A DNA stretch of 64,000 nucleotides from Diplosphaera chodatii (taxonomy: Eukaryota > Chlorophyta > Trebouxiophyceae > Prasiolales > Stichococcaceae): the NCBI GenBank assembly GCA_032358165.1, contig JAALGY010000031.1:248001-312000 (forward strand), read 5' to 3'. Position numbers and translations under genes: made by a program. Position 1 is the stretch's first letter; every line of letters begins with the position of its first letter. Below the pieces are notes generated by a model, which saw only the letters and a program-made list of their open reading frames with translations, ran no database searches and was not told the DNA's origin. Of this stretch, positions 51,527-63,800 are shown in pieces.

Positions 51527-54500
51527 ATGCATGCCACCACCACCAATGTAAAGGAGAGCGTACCGCCCGACGGAGTGGCGCTGCCGCCGCCCGTCGGGCT
51601 TGCCGGGGAGGCACCACCCAATGCCGCCCCCGCCGCCAGCGCCTTCGCAGCCGATCGCCGGTTGGCACCGCCCCCCGGCGGCGCCGCCGGCGAGCCCCAG
51701 GCTCTGGAGGCGCAGGCCAAGGGCCCCGCTGACAAGGAGGAGTGGCCAGAGGGCGTGGACCCTGCCAATGCGGAGCATGGCCTGACCGCGCAGCAGGTAC
51801 CAGATAGCAGCTGGCAGCGCACGATGGTTTGCTTCCCAGACAGTGGCTTTGCTGCTCAGTCACTGCGTTTGAGCACCTCACGCGCAAGCTGAAGTAGCCG
51901 TGTGGGTGTGCAGCCACACTTGCATCATGCCGCCCGGTGCCGGGCCTAAAACTTTCCCATTCTCGGTCAGATCCTCAGATGAACGCAGCTGCTGACCCAC
52001 AGGTGGAGGAGCTGCGCGCGCGCTTCGGCCCCAATGAGGTCACCACCAAGCAGACGCCGGAGTGGAAGAAGATCGCGCGCCGCTTCGCCGACTGGATCTG
52101 CATCCTCATTGTGCGCTGCCCAACTACCATGCTCTTCAGTTCCCTCACATTCGTCGGGTACCTGGGTGTTTGCCTAGCTTTCCACAGCAGCTGTGCTTCC
52201 ACAATAGGCAATGCCACTCATGCTGTTGCTGACCAGGTCATGTGCTCTGCAGGTCATTGCAGCCGTCATCAGCGCGGCTGTCCCGGTGGATGGCGGCCGC
52301 GGTTGGACGTCCTTCGGGCTGCTGCTGTTCGAGCTGAACCTCATCGTATGGGCGGGTAAGCCCATTATCCTCATCGCTCCGTCGTTCCTGCTTGCCCTAA
52401 AGCTCAGCAAATGAGTCCTGTCCTAGTGGACATGCGGCATGGGACCATGGATGACGACACATGCTCTGCGTCTGCAGGCTACTACTCCGACCGCAACGCC
52501 GGCAATGCCATCAAGGAGCTGGAGGTGCGGTCGTCACCTGCCCTCAGCCGGTCGTCATCTTGTTGTATGCTTGCAAGCCCTGCACACGAGCATGCCCATG
52601 CCGCGCTGACATCTAGAGCGCTGAACAGCTGGCGGGGTGCCCTCCGACCTGTCCGACATCGTCGTGCAACCAGACCGGTACTGCCGCCGCTGCGCTGCAC
52701 AGGAGCTGTCGGCGCCCACGGCGGTGGTGAAGCGCGACGGCAAGTGGGGCGAGCTGCCCGTCAAGGAGCTGGTCATGGGCGACATCGTGGGGCTCAAGGG
52801 CGGCGACGTCATCCCCGCCGACTGCCGGGTGCGGCTGCCTCCCAACCTTTGCAACGTCGTCGCAGGGATGCGCTGCGCTCAGGACGGCAGACTGCTGCAC
52901 GTGGTGGAGCCGTGTGTGCTTCTCGCACCAGCCGGCGCTGCAAGCCCTCGAGCCCCATGCATCCGTGCATCGTGTGCCACACTCTCCCACGGGCGACATG
53001 CAGTGCGATGCCACGCTGCCTGTGACTGATGTTGCTGTTGCTGCTGTGCGGCAGCTGATCGGCCAGGGGGAGGCCATGAAGATCGATGAGTCGTCGCTGA
53101 CGGGCGAGTCGCTGCCCGTCACCCGCAAGCCCGGCGACACGGTGCGTCAGCGCACCCTGCAGCATGGCACCCCTGCTGCCCATCGTGAACTGTGCAATCG
53201 ACTGCCTTATCAATCAGGCGAGTGTACAGGCTAGACATTTGTGCCCGACCAAGACACAGGGCCTGAGAGGTTGGCAGCTGCACACGTCGCACATCACGCC
53301 GACGGCGCCCCGCGTTGTGTGCAGGTGCTGTCGGGCGCCTGCGTGACGCAGGGCGAGCTTGAGGCGGTGGTCACTGCAGTGGGGCGCAACACCTTTTTCG
53401 GCAAGACCATCGCCCTGCTGGGCGCGCCTGAGGAGCGCGGCCACCTGCAGAAGGTGTGGTGCCACGTTGCTGCAAGGATCACTGGTGTGTTTTCTGCCAC
53501 TTTAGCGCGCCAGGTCGTCAGCATCGCCTGCCGCCTTGCTGATGACGGCTTCATTACTCCAGACGTGTCAGTCTTGGCCTTGTGCTGCTCATGGGGTGGC
53601 CTTTGCCATAGGGCCTGTCTCATGCAGTGGACGAGACGCATGATGGTGCAAAAACTCCGTGCTGCAAGTCTGTGCCTCAAGTGGCTGTGCCGCATTGCGC
53701 AGGTGCTGGGCAAGGTCACCATCGCATTCGGCGTCTTCGCCTTCTTCGGTGTGCTCGTCATCCTGGCCGTGCTGCTGGGGCGCGATGAGCCGGTCGGCTA
53801 CGCTTTCGTGGTGAGTGCGATGCGGAGGCTGGGAGCTCATCTGTATCCTGTCATGGTTAGGACAGCTTGTGCTGAGCATGTGCTGACGCTGCGTCTACAG
53901 CACCAGGATGTGGACAGGCGGCATTTGCGACCAGCAGCCAGCCCCCCTGACAACAGCATTGCAGGGCACAGCAAAGCGCCATTGTTTGTCGCCCTGCTGC
54001 GCAGGTGTTCTTCGTCATTTATGTCTCGGTCGTCCCCATCGGTACGTGCTTTGCGGGAGGGTCCAGTCAGTTCATCGTTTGGCATGTTGCCGCGCCACCT
54101 AGCTGCACACTGCAATGGCGAGTCTTGCCACCTGCATCGTACCGGTCGCCGATGCGCTGGTGCCTGCGCCACAGGCATGCCAGTCGTCACCACAACAGTG
54201 CTGGCGATCGGAGCTCAGGAGATGGCGCGCGAGAAGGCCATCGTCAGCAGGCAACTCCAGCTCAAGCTGCAGGAGGCTGTACACAGACTGATACCATGTG
54301 CAGCCGTGGCCAGATATGACATGCCTCTGCTCAGCAGCACTCCTGGTACCTAGGTCCTTGTCGCTGCAGAGTCACGCCCTATGTTTGTCTTGATGCAGGC
54401 TGTCTGCGCTCGAGGAGCTGTCCGGCGTGGAGGTGCTGGCGTCCGACAAGACCGGCACCCTCACCCTCAACCAGTGCGGCTTCCTTCCTCCTTGCATGCC

Positions 54501-57500
54501 ATCAACGACACTTGCATCGGCTGCTGCAATGGCCCGGCCAGCAGCCGTGCTGCATGGCCACAGCGTCGAAGAAACCTCTGGACTCCCTAACCCCATGTTT
54601 GTTTGTTGTGGGGCCTGTGGTCATGCTGGCAGCTGAACTTTAGTTATTCTGATACCTCAGGCTGAGCCTGGACAAGGAGGACATCGAGGCCGCCGGCGGG
54701 CGCAGCGCCGACGACGTGCTGCTGGCGGCCAGCCTGTCGGCGAAGTGGGAGAACGGCGACGCCATCGACCGTGCAATGGTCGAGGCCGTGGGAGGCGACA
54801 AGAAGGTGCGAGCTGTGCACCTTGGGACTTGTCATTGTCTCCAGCCACAGTGGCCTTCCTGGTGCAGCATGCTGGAAACTTTTGGGAGCAGTGGGCTCGG
54901 GCCACGAAGAAGAAGCGCATGATTGCGGTGCGTCTGAATGTTGCTGTGGCACTTGCGCACATCCGGGACGGCCCATGCCTGTTCAACAACAAACCAGGCT
55001 GTGTCTTGCGGCTGCAGGCCATCGCAGGCTGGCGGGTCAAGAGCGTCGTGCCGTTCAACCCGGTGGACAAGAAGACGACCGCGGAGGTGGTGTCCCCCGA
55101 CGGCCAGGACCTCATCGTCACCAAGGGCGCCCCGCAGGTGCAGCCACTGTCCAGCTTAGGGTTTAGGGTTTACGGCATACGCCCGGTTGTACAGCAGGCC
55201 AATCCTGCAGTGCTTCACAGCATCTGAGCCCCCCAGTACAGACGGCACTGCAGCAGTGAAGTGCCCAGGCGCGTCAGCAGACAAGCCCGGAGCCCTGCAG
55301 TCAGACCGGGTCACCCCTGCATCTGCGGCGAAGGCTGCTCACGGCAGTGTGGCGGCGGCGGCCAGGCAGCAGGGTCTGCCGGGTGATGAAGTTGCTGTAG
55401 CATGCATTGAACGTGGTGCCCAGACCTGATCCTGCCACCGTGCTGCTGCAGATCATCGGCGAGATGCTGGCGGATGCGGCGGAGCAGCAGACGGTGGAGA
55501 TGTACATCGCCGAGCGCGCGTCGCGCGGGCTGCGGTCGCTGGGGGTGGCGCAGTCGGGCGACGGCGGCGCCAGCTGGCGCCTCGTCGGCCTCATCTCCCT
55601 GCTGGACCCGCCGCGCCCCGACTCCGCCGCCACCATCAAGCGCGCCCAGGAGCTGGGCGTCGAGGTACGCCCCTTTGTGGCTTTGCTATCGAACCTTCCT
55701 AGTAGAGGATTCCAATTGCACAGCTTTCACTTTCCCACTTGCTCCTCTGACACTTGCGCCACCGTGCTTTGTGCGAGCATCTGGCTGGGTGTTGTGTCGT
55801 GCCACGCTGCATGCTTTCGCTGTGTCAGTTGCGCAGGCTCAAGCCATGGGTAGTGTGGAGCGCACATAGGCGCCAATCCTTGAGTTGTCGAAGTCAGCAT
55901 CAGCACCACCAGCGGGACTGCCGTGGCTGTTGCAGTGCTGAAAGGCTTGCAGACCTCTGACCATAAACCTGGACCACCATGTGCAGGTGAAGATGGTGAC
56001 GGGTGACCAGCTGGCGATTGCGGTGGAGACGTCCAAGCGCCTGGGCCTGGGCACCAACATTATGGAGGGCAAGGCACTCATGGCCGGCGCCACCCTCAAC
56101 GACGAGCTGGCCACGCAGGTCAACCAGGTGAACTTTACAGAACTCATATCTGATTGTATCCTTAGTCAAGGGGTACAAGCTGGCGATGCAAGGGACATCG
56201 TTACCCATCCCCATGCAACTGACCTGTCGCTATCACATGCTGCAGGTCGATGGCTTTGCTGGCGTGTACCCAGGTAAGCCCTGCTCCTGATGCTTGAGTT
56301 CAGCAGGCTGCCTGCTGTCTGACGACTGAGATTGGGTGCTGGAAAGGTGCATGCACCAGGCACATGCCTGTGTGTGGCTGCACAGAAGGAACCCTGGTAG
56401 CGCTACCTTCCGCAGTTGAGCTTCACATACATGCCCCCTCTTCACAGAGCACAAGCACCGCATCGTGGACGCGCTCCAGGGCAAGGGCCGCCTGGTCGGC
56501 ATGACAGGTGCGCACAATGCCCCACCGCCCTCTGCCCGGCGCAGGATCTGATGCGTCATTCAGATGTTGATGTTGAGAGACCCAAAATAGCGGCTGTCGG
56601 CGCACATGAGAAGGACCAAACCCTCTGGGGTCATGCACCTGGCAGCGCCTGTTCCAGGATGCTGCCGATCTGCCATGCTGCAGTAAGCACGCGGCGTGCA
56701 TCACTGCTTCACTGCGTTTGTGCCCAGGTGATGGTGTCAATGATGCGCCCGCGCTGAAGAAGGCCAACGTTGGCATCGCGGTGGCGGGCGCCACCGCTGC
56801 CGCCAAGGGAGCCGCCGACATCATCCTGACGGAGGTGAGCAACCTGTCACGACGCTGAAGACACCCCACGGCTGCTGCCTTTTGCCTTGGCATTGCATGA
56901 ACCGCACAGAAACAGTCGCAGGGCCTCAAGCAGAGGCAGGCGTACTGCTTGTCACAGCACACACCGCAGTGTCAGGTACCAAGCCGAGCTTGCCCGGGTT
57001 ATTGAGACCTGGCTGCGGAGCATGCGCGCCGACATGTTGCGGGCTCAAGCCCTTAATCAACCCGTTATACCCTTACCCCGCAGGAGGGCATCAGCACCAT
57101 CATCACCGCAATCTCCCGCTCCCGCATGATCTTCCGCCGCCTGGAGACGTACATCATCTACCGCATCGCCTCCTCGCTGCTCATCCTGGGCTTCTTCTTC
57201 TTCGCCATCGTGGTCCTGGAGTTCGAGATCCCCACCTGGGTGCTGGTGCGCACTTTATACTACTTCAATTGTTGGTGTTGCCCCCTGGCACCTGCATATG
57301 GAGGGCCTGGCCACTCACCATGGTCAGGCATATAGTCCAGTATGTGGAACACCCCAGGCAGACAGCGCTTGTTGTGCGGACATGGTGTGATTTTGCTGCT
57401 CTGCAGGTGGTCATTTCCATCACGAACGATGTGTCCGCGATGTTCACCTCCTTCGACAAGGTGCAGAAGTGCAGAAGCCCAGCGCGCTGTGGAAACATTG

Positions 57501-59971
57501 CTGCGTGTAGTGCCTGTGGTGCAAATGTCACGTGCTGCCCGGTGCACACAGAACAAGACTGCGCAGACTCACACGCTCATACCAACCCCCTGCAGGTCCA
57601 CACGAGCCCGATGCCCGAGCTGTGGAACATGACCAAGTGCCTGTGCATGGCCATCGCGCTGGCAGCCGTGGGTGTCGCGGCGTCTGTGCTCATGCTGGTG
57701 CGCACCATCCTGCGCATCCTGACTGCGCATCAGTGGCCGCTCGACTGTCATGCAGGACGGGTAGCGTTGCAGTGCTTGCCCGTTGAAAAGACTGGCTGCC
57801 ATGCTGGATGCCTTCTCGCTCTGCCTTCACCGCCGTCCTTCAGCATGACATTTGTGAGCATATGATGCAGGTGCTGGCATCGGTGGACCGCGTCAACTGG
57901 TGGCACATCTTCGACTTCACGCTGACCATCCCGGCAGAGGACAGGGCCAACGTTCCTGGCAAGGTGTGTATGTCTCACAAACACTGGCTGCCTCAATCAG
58001 CATTCGCCCAGGAACCAGCAGAGCAGGGTGAAGTTCACCATGTGAAGTACACTGACAATGTGTGAACTGACTGCAGGTGGTGGCGGTGATGTACCTGACC
58101 CTGACGGGGCTGATCCAGCTGAACCTCATCGCCACGCGCAACCCGTCCTTCTGGTGGCTGTTCAGCAAGCGGACCGCGCCCAGGTGCTCTCCTAGAACCA
58201 TTGACTCCTTGGCATGTAACAGTCAGGCCGAGTGCAACTGTGGTCCTGCCCCCCAGCCTGTCATGGGCGCTGCCCATGATTGCGCCGGCGACGCGGCTTG
58301 TGCGTCTGAGCACAGCCGCTGTCACCCTCAGCGCCACAGCCTGCGCTGCTGCAGCCTGCAGCTTCGTGAATGGTTTTCACGCGTCTCATATCCGCATGCA
58401 GGCCCAGCCTGATGCTGCTGCTGCCGGTGGGCTGCTTCCTGATGGGCGCGACCTTCATCGCGGTGTACTGGCCGCTGGAGGTGGAGCCGGATCAGGGGCG
58501 CGGCGCCATGGACGGCGCAGGTGCGCAGGGTTTTGGTCCTAGGGCATATGTTCTGCCCCCCTGCAGCAACCATGTGGCGCCTGCCTGCTGCCCATGCTGC
58601 ATTGGGCAGAGGCTGAGTCGGATGGTCACTGGTCGCGATGCGGAGGCTGTGCATGGCAGCCCAGATCAAGCTGATGCGTGGATGCAGCTGTGCGGTGTGC
58701 CCCCTGTTGGCAAGGTGGCTAGCACAGGCGATGCATGGGGTCTGATGTGCACTTTTCCTCCGCTGCCAGGCTGGGCGGCCATCGGCATCACCTGGGCGTA
58801 CGTCATCATCTGGTGGTTCCTGGCGGATCTGGCCAAGACCATCGTCTCCAAGGTGACGACAGTGGCACACGCTGTGCTTTGGAAATCAAAGGTTCTCTCC
58901 ACGAAGTCTGTCCAGTGATGAGTGTCAAGCTGTGTTCGCAGCATGGGATGGCGCGCACCTGATGATGGCTGGTGCTGTCGTGTGATGCCTGGGAGCCGCC
59001 TCGTGCCCAGCGCTTGCTTGCTGTTGTGCGCAGGTGTTCCGCACCGCCGACGAGATCACCGAGCACTGCAAGCACGACATGGCGCCGGTGCCCGCCTGGG
59101 TGTCGGCGCTGGGCGCCCCCGCCAGGTTCCTGGACCGCTGCTCGGACGCCATCGGCAAGGCCGTGGACGTGAGCTAATTTATGCACCTGTGTTATCACAA
59201 AAGTAGCAGACGGCCTGGACAGCACACCTGCTGATAGAGTGCATGACATGCGCTGAGCATGTACATGGTCAGAGCAGGCCCACAGTGGACTGCAGAGCTG
59301 GTGCACTGCCACGCGTGGTTTGCTCGGTGCCAAAGCTGGATATCTGGTGCGTGGCGTGAAGGGTCTGGGCTGTGCTCATGCAGGCTGCCTGGGCGCCGGT
59401 GGCCCGCTGCTTCGGGCTGCGCCAGCGCCGCACTGCGCTCAGCCGCGCCGAACTGCGCTCCGAGATGAGCAACGCCCTGAGGTGAGCACCGCCGAGGCGA
59501 ACACGTCGCTCGCTGTGTTCGCATTTACCTGCTGCTGCTGCTGCTACCTGCTGCGGCAGCCGCAGTCCCATGTCGACCCATCCTGGTGTTTCCGAGGCAC
59601 TGGCAGATGTATGCGGCTGGTTCCAGAGCGTGCGTGTGACGCTGCATGTCATTGCCCCCTGCAGTCTGAGCCGCGCGTCGGGCATCTCCGTGGACGAGCT
59701 GCGGGCGTCTGTGTCCTCGGGCATCAGTCGCCGCGGGCGCACCACCTCCCGCAGCACACTGCCGCCAGGTGATTACAGCAGCGGTGCACATACCTCTTTC
59801 CGACCTCACAGCGCACCGAGAGACAGCCGTCGTTTTACTGTCTGCAATGTGCCGGAGCTGAGTCTCCTGGTTCCCGGCTTCCCGCCGCGTGCAGGTCTTG
59901 GCAACCGGGTGGTCGCGGTCAACATGCCAGAGGGGCCGGGCGACACCGCCTTTGAGACCCGCAAGAAGTGA
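51527..59971 (+). CDS. Plasma-membrane H+-ATPase, P3A-type P-ATPase
   Basis: Twenty-nine exons, all phase-consistent (first 51527-51796; later ones include 52003-52110, 53055-53141, 54175-54250, 54399-54473, 55452-55664, 56448-56507, 57084-57245, 59034-59168; last 59895-59971); about 1037 aa. Landmarks: [18 protein letters not shown] before M1, TGES actuator loop (234-237), M4 [16 protein letters not shown] typical of P3A pumps, DKTGTLT with phospho-Asp 380, [17 protein letters not shown] (473-476), MVTGD (551-555), GDGVNDAP (625-632) and M6 [10 protein letters not shown], whose Asp 722 aligns with the proton-carrying Asp of plant pumps. It exports H+ using ATP and energises the plasma membrane. 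The tail is Ser/Arg-rich ([15 protein letters not shown]) and ends FETRKK, without the plant YTV 14-3-3 site. Intron 54251-54398 has a GC donor. An ATG at 51467 is an alternative start. Confidence 0.93.
54251..54398 (+). other. GC-AG intron in the H+-ATPase gene
   Basis: Exon 10 must end at 54250 (..GCC ATC GTC AGC AG) and exon 11 begin at 54399 (G CTG TCT GCG) to give the conserved [18 protein letters not shown] leading to DKTGTLT. The intron then starts with GCAACT and ends GATGCAG. No GT donor restores this phase. Confidence 0.85.
55156..55172 (+). repeat. Telomere-like motif (TTTAGGG) in H+-ATPase intron 13
   Basis: TTAGGGTTTAGGGTTTA starts 18 nt after the donor at 55138, in the intron between exons coding KGAPQ and IIGEM. 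Confidence 0.85.
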
Positions 59972-60897
59972 GAAGCGTGAAGCCGAGAAGTCAAGCGAGA
60001 AGTAAGGCAAGAAGTATTGCTTCATGGACAACGGGGATGGCCCTGCGGCCACATCAGGCACAAGCGGAAGCCGGAAGATCTGAGAAGCTACTGCATTTCT
60101 GTCTGGATGGCACAGCAAGCCAGGCTATCATGTTGGCATTAGGAGTGTTCTTCCATCTGGCACAGAAGATTGAAATACATACAGACTCTGCTTTAGAGGA
60201 AGCTCCTGATTCATTTGCATAATTGTCTTATGCACAATCTGCATGCAAGCAGCAATGCTCAGCATCTGCGTGCGGCTACTGTTGTTCCTTCCTGCTGTGT
60301 TAGATTCAAGCACAGGTGTGCGAACGACGGGTTACTTGCATGCTATGCGTTGTGGCTGTCATATGGATGTTGCTGTGCCCTAGACACATCCTGTGTCCAA
60401 ACGGCCTTTTGACTGTCTCGAATCATGAGGATTCATCTACTACACCTGCCCTGAAGTGGCATTCGCTGACGACTGGCCTGCCGACTGTCTCACACATCAT
60501 CAACCCTTCCACTGCTGCTGCGCGCCTTCTCCTGTCAGACAACTGTGGCAAGTGATGAGCCTGATGCGCAGACTGACGCTGATCTGATCCAGCGATATCA
60601 GCATATGTGTATCTTCTCGCACCCAGACGCCGATCAGACGCAGCTGGACTCTGTTGGGCTGCGGCAAACCGCCAGACCGTGTCGCGTCCGCGTGGATTGA
60701 CAAGGCAGGTGCAGCACCGTTGGCAGCGGCACATGCAAGCCCACGGACCACTTTTGGCTCCAAAATCCCGCTTTCACAACCCACATCTGCAGCATTGGCA
60801 ACACGCTGCAGCCTGCGCACATGCATGCCACGGCGACCGGCCGCTGCGTTCCGGGACCGTGATCTTCTTGCGACGCAGGGCGTTCCGAAAGGCAGCC
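59972..60897. other. H+-ATPase 3' flank and upstream region of next gene
   Basis: Tandem spacer with no supported exon. The first part is A/T-richer (GAAG-containing direct repeats right after the stop, e.g. GAGAAG/GAGAAGT), probably ATPase 3' UTR. Confidence 0.5.
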
Positions 60898-63800
60898 ATG
60901 GCACCAAAGAGGGGCGGGCGAGGTGGCAAGCGCTCCAAGAAGAACGAGGCGGCGCTGGAGGAGCAGAAGCAGGCGCGGGAGGAGGCGCTGGCTGAGGATC
61001 AGCAGGCCCAGGAGGAGCCGGAGAACGGCAAGGAGGACGCAGCAGGTGGGCTTACAGCGCACTGCTACACCACAGTATCATATTGATCACCCACAGCACC
61101 TGCATGGAGCACGGAGATCAGCTGTCAACATGCAACGTGGTGGTGCCAGCGCAAAAGCCACAGGATCATGGCAGCGCTGCTGGAACATGGTACTGAACAG
61201 GAAACACAGCAATTGCATCTCTCCCGACATCAGGCGAAGCCGACGGCAACGAGGCTGGCGCGGCCGACGCTAAGCAGCAGGGCAATGGAGAGGCGGCAGA
61301 GGCCGCCGCTGCAGAGGAGGAGAAGGCAGACGCTGGAAAGGAGGAGGCAGACGCCGACAAGCAGGCCACGGCGGACGACGCCACAAAGGAGGAGGAGCCG
61401 GAGGCCAAGCGCCAGGCGACAGACGCCGCCAAGGCGCATCTGGCGGCGGACGCGCCGATCGGCGGCGGCCCCAAGCCCAGCAGTGTCATCGAGGAGGGGC
61501 GCATCTACTTCATCTACAGGCGCGTGCATGCGCCTGCATCACAGCAAGCACATCACTGAACACGATGCACGGAGTGCACCATCTGCATCCTGTGACGTTG
61601 TGAGGGCTGGTTGCTGTCGAATGCCGGTGTTCCTACACGTCACCCAGCTGCATTGCGCCTGAGGCGAGCACTCGGCTCGGCGCAGGCCAAAGGTCAACGA
61701 GGACCACCCGCAGAGCGTCGACGACGTGCAGCGGTGAGCGGTGTCCTGCGATGACTCGCACCGGCCGCCAGTCGTGCAGTGTGCGCATGCAGCGGTCAGC
61801 AGGTTGCACAACCTGGCGCCTGGAGCAAGCGGCCGTGCCAGTGCCATGCGCAGGTTCTTCATGCTCCTGTGCCCCACGTCCCGCAAGGACGGCAAGTGCC
61901 GCATCATCGCGATCGGCAAAAAGCACATGCCATCGGTGCCCAAGCATGAGCGTCTGTTTGGTGCGCCGCCTCCGTTATCGAACGCCACACAGTGCGCCGC
62001 CCTGTGTCATGCTGGCGCAGGAGCGCGTTGCTGCACGCTGTGCACGAGCCAGCCCAAGCTTCCCGGCATGAACTCTTTCAAACCTTGAGTGGTTTCCTGG
62101 TTGCATCCCCTGCAGGCTTTGTGTACACGGTGGCGGACAGTGTCGAGGACCTGATGAAGGGTCTGGGGGTGGAGAAGTATGAGACGAAAACGCGCGGCAC
62201 CCGGGAGCAGCCGGCGGCGCGCATCGCGGGCGAAGGTGTGCACGCGAGGACTGCAGTTGAACCACTGACGGAACTGTGCAACAGGCATGTCATCCCGCAG
62301 GCTGCATGGCGCCTGCGGGCGGCCATCCGTGCACGCTGCTGATGCTGTTGGCGCGGGAAAGCGGCAAGTGTCCGCAGTGCAGTCGGCGCTGTCGGTACAC
62401 CATGGTGCAGAGCGGGCGGCTGGCCAGTCAAGAGCAAACTTGCCACTGGAGTGGAGCACTATGTCTGTGTGGCTGTCCTGCAGGTGTCTATGCCCTCACG
62501 GGCAAGGCTGAGGGCGGCGACACGCGGCTGGCCTACAAGCTGGAGCTGCCTGAGGTGCGGGGCTGCCCTGTGGCAGGATACTGTGTGCAATGTCCGTGCA
62601 TGCACAGTGTGTGCAGCATCGAGCAGCGAGTGTGCATGCCGCACTGCCATACCTGCAACCCTTCTGTGCGCACATGAGGGCAGCCAGCAGCACAAAGCTC
62701 GTCAGTCGGTAGCACATCGCCTCCAGACGCGATGCAAGCTGTGACAATACTTTGTCCTGCACACTCGATCGTATGCGTTTGGCAGGAGCCAGGGGAAGTG
62801 CAGAAGGACCTTGAGATTGAGAAGGAGGCGGCATACCAGATCTCTATCAAGGTATGCGACCTATGTACGTTTGCTGCACTGATGCTGAGCTGCTGTAATG
62901 TTTCGGCTGTGATCACAGTGCAATCTGCTTGTGGCAACCTGTATCATTGACATGAGGCATTGACTTTCGTTGGTCCACCACTGCAGAACCCAGATATTGG
63001 TTCCCCAGGTGCTATGCTTGACCCTGATGTCAGCCCCATGCATGCAAACCGTGCACATCCCTGTGGACGGCAGGTGCCCTGGTCCTGCACCTAAACCTTG
63101 GTCTAATGCATGTGCTGCTCGTGCTGTGCAGCGAATGCCGGCCTCAAAGACAAGGCCGACTTCATCAACGACGACGAGAAGATGAAGCAGTTTGGTGCGC
63201 TTTGCAGCTCCAGCTGCACCGCTGTGCGCACCAGCTTGCTGGGCTTGCAGCACGAGGACCGTGACTTGCGACGCTGCTGCAGCAGCCTGCAACCCTACAC
63301 GCAAGAAGCTGGACGCACCGCGCGACGGGTTGCAGCAGCCCTACCTGCCGCACCCCTGGCGCTCCAACATGGGCTGCCCCCAGCGGCGCTGATGTGCTTC
63401 CCATGTGCGCGCCTCTGCAGGCAACTACCGGTGGATCGGCGCGCATGACCCCACGCTGCTGGACTACCCGCGCTGCGAGCTGCTGCTCATCGGCGGGGGC
63501 GCGGGGGAGAAAGGTCCGGCAGACCGGCTGCTGCCAGCTGCCCACCCTGGGCCCACTGCACCGCTGGCTGCCCATGCACCGGCGCACTGTGCCCCGCGGG
63601 CAGGCAGCTGTGATGCCAACACCACAGGCATGCGGCGCCGCTCTGACTTCAGTTGCTAGGTTACTTTCGTTGCACTGCTGTGTGCAGGACATGTGGACGA
63701 CGAGACCAAGAAGCACCTGGACGACGCGCTGCACGAGGAGGTGAAAACACCTGCACCAGTACTGTTCAATGGTCTCTCGGTGAGTGCAGCGTAGGGTCCC

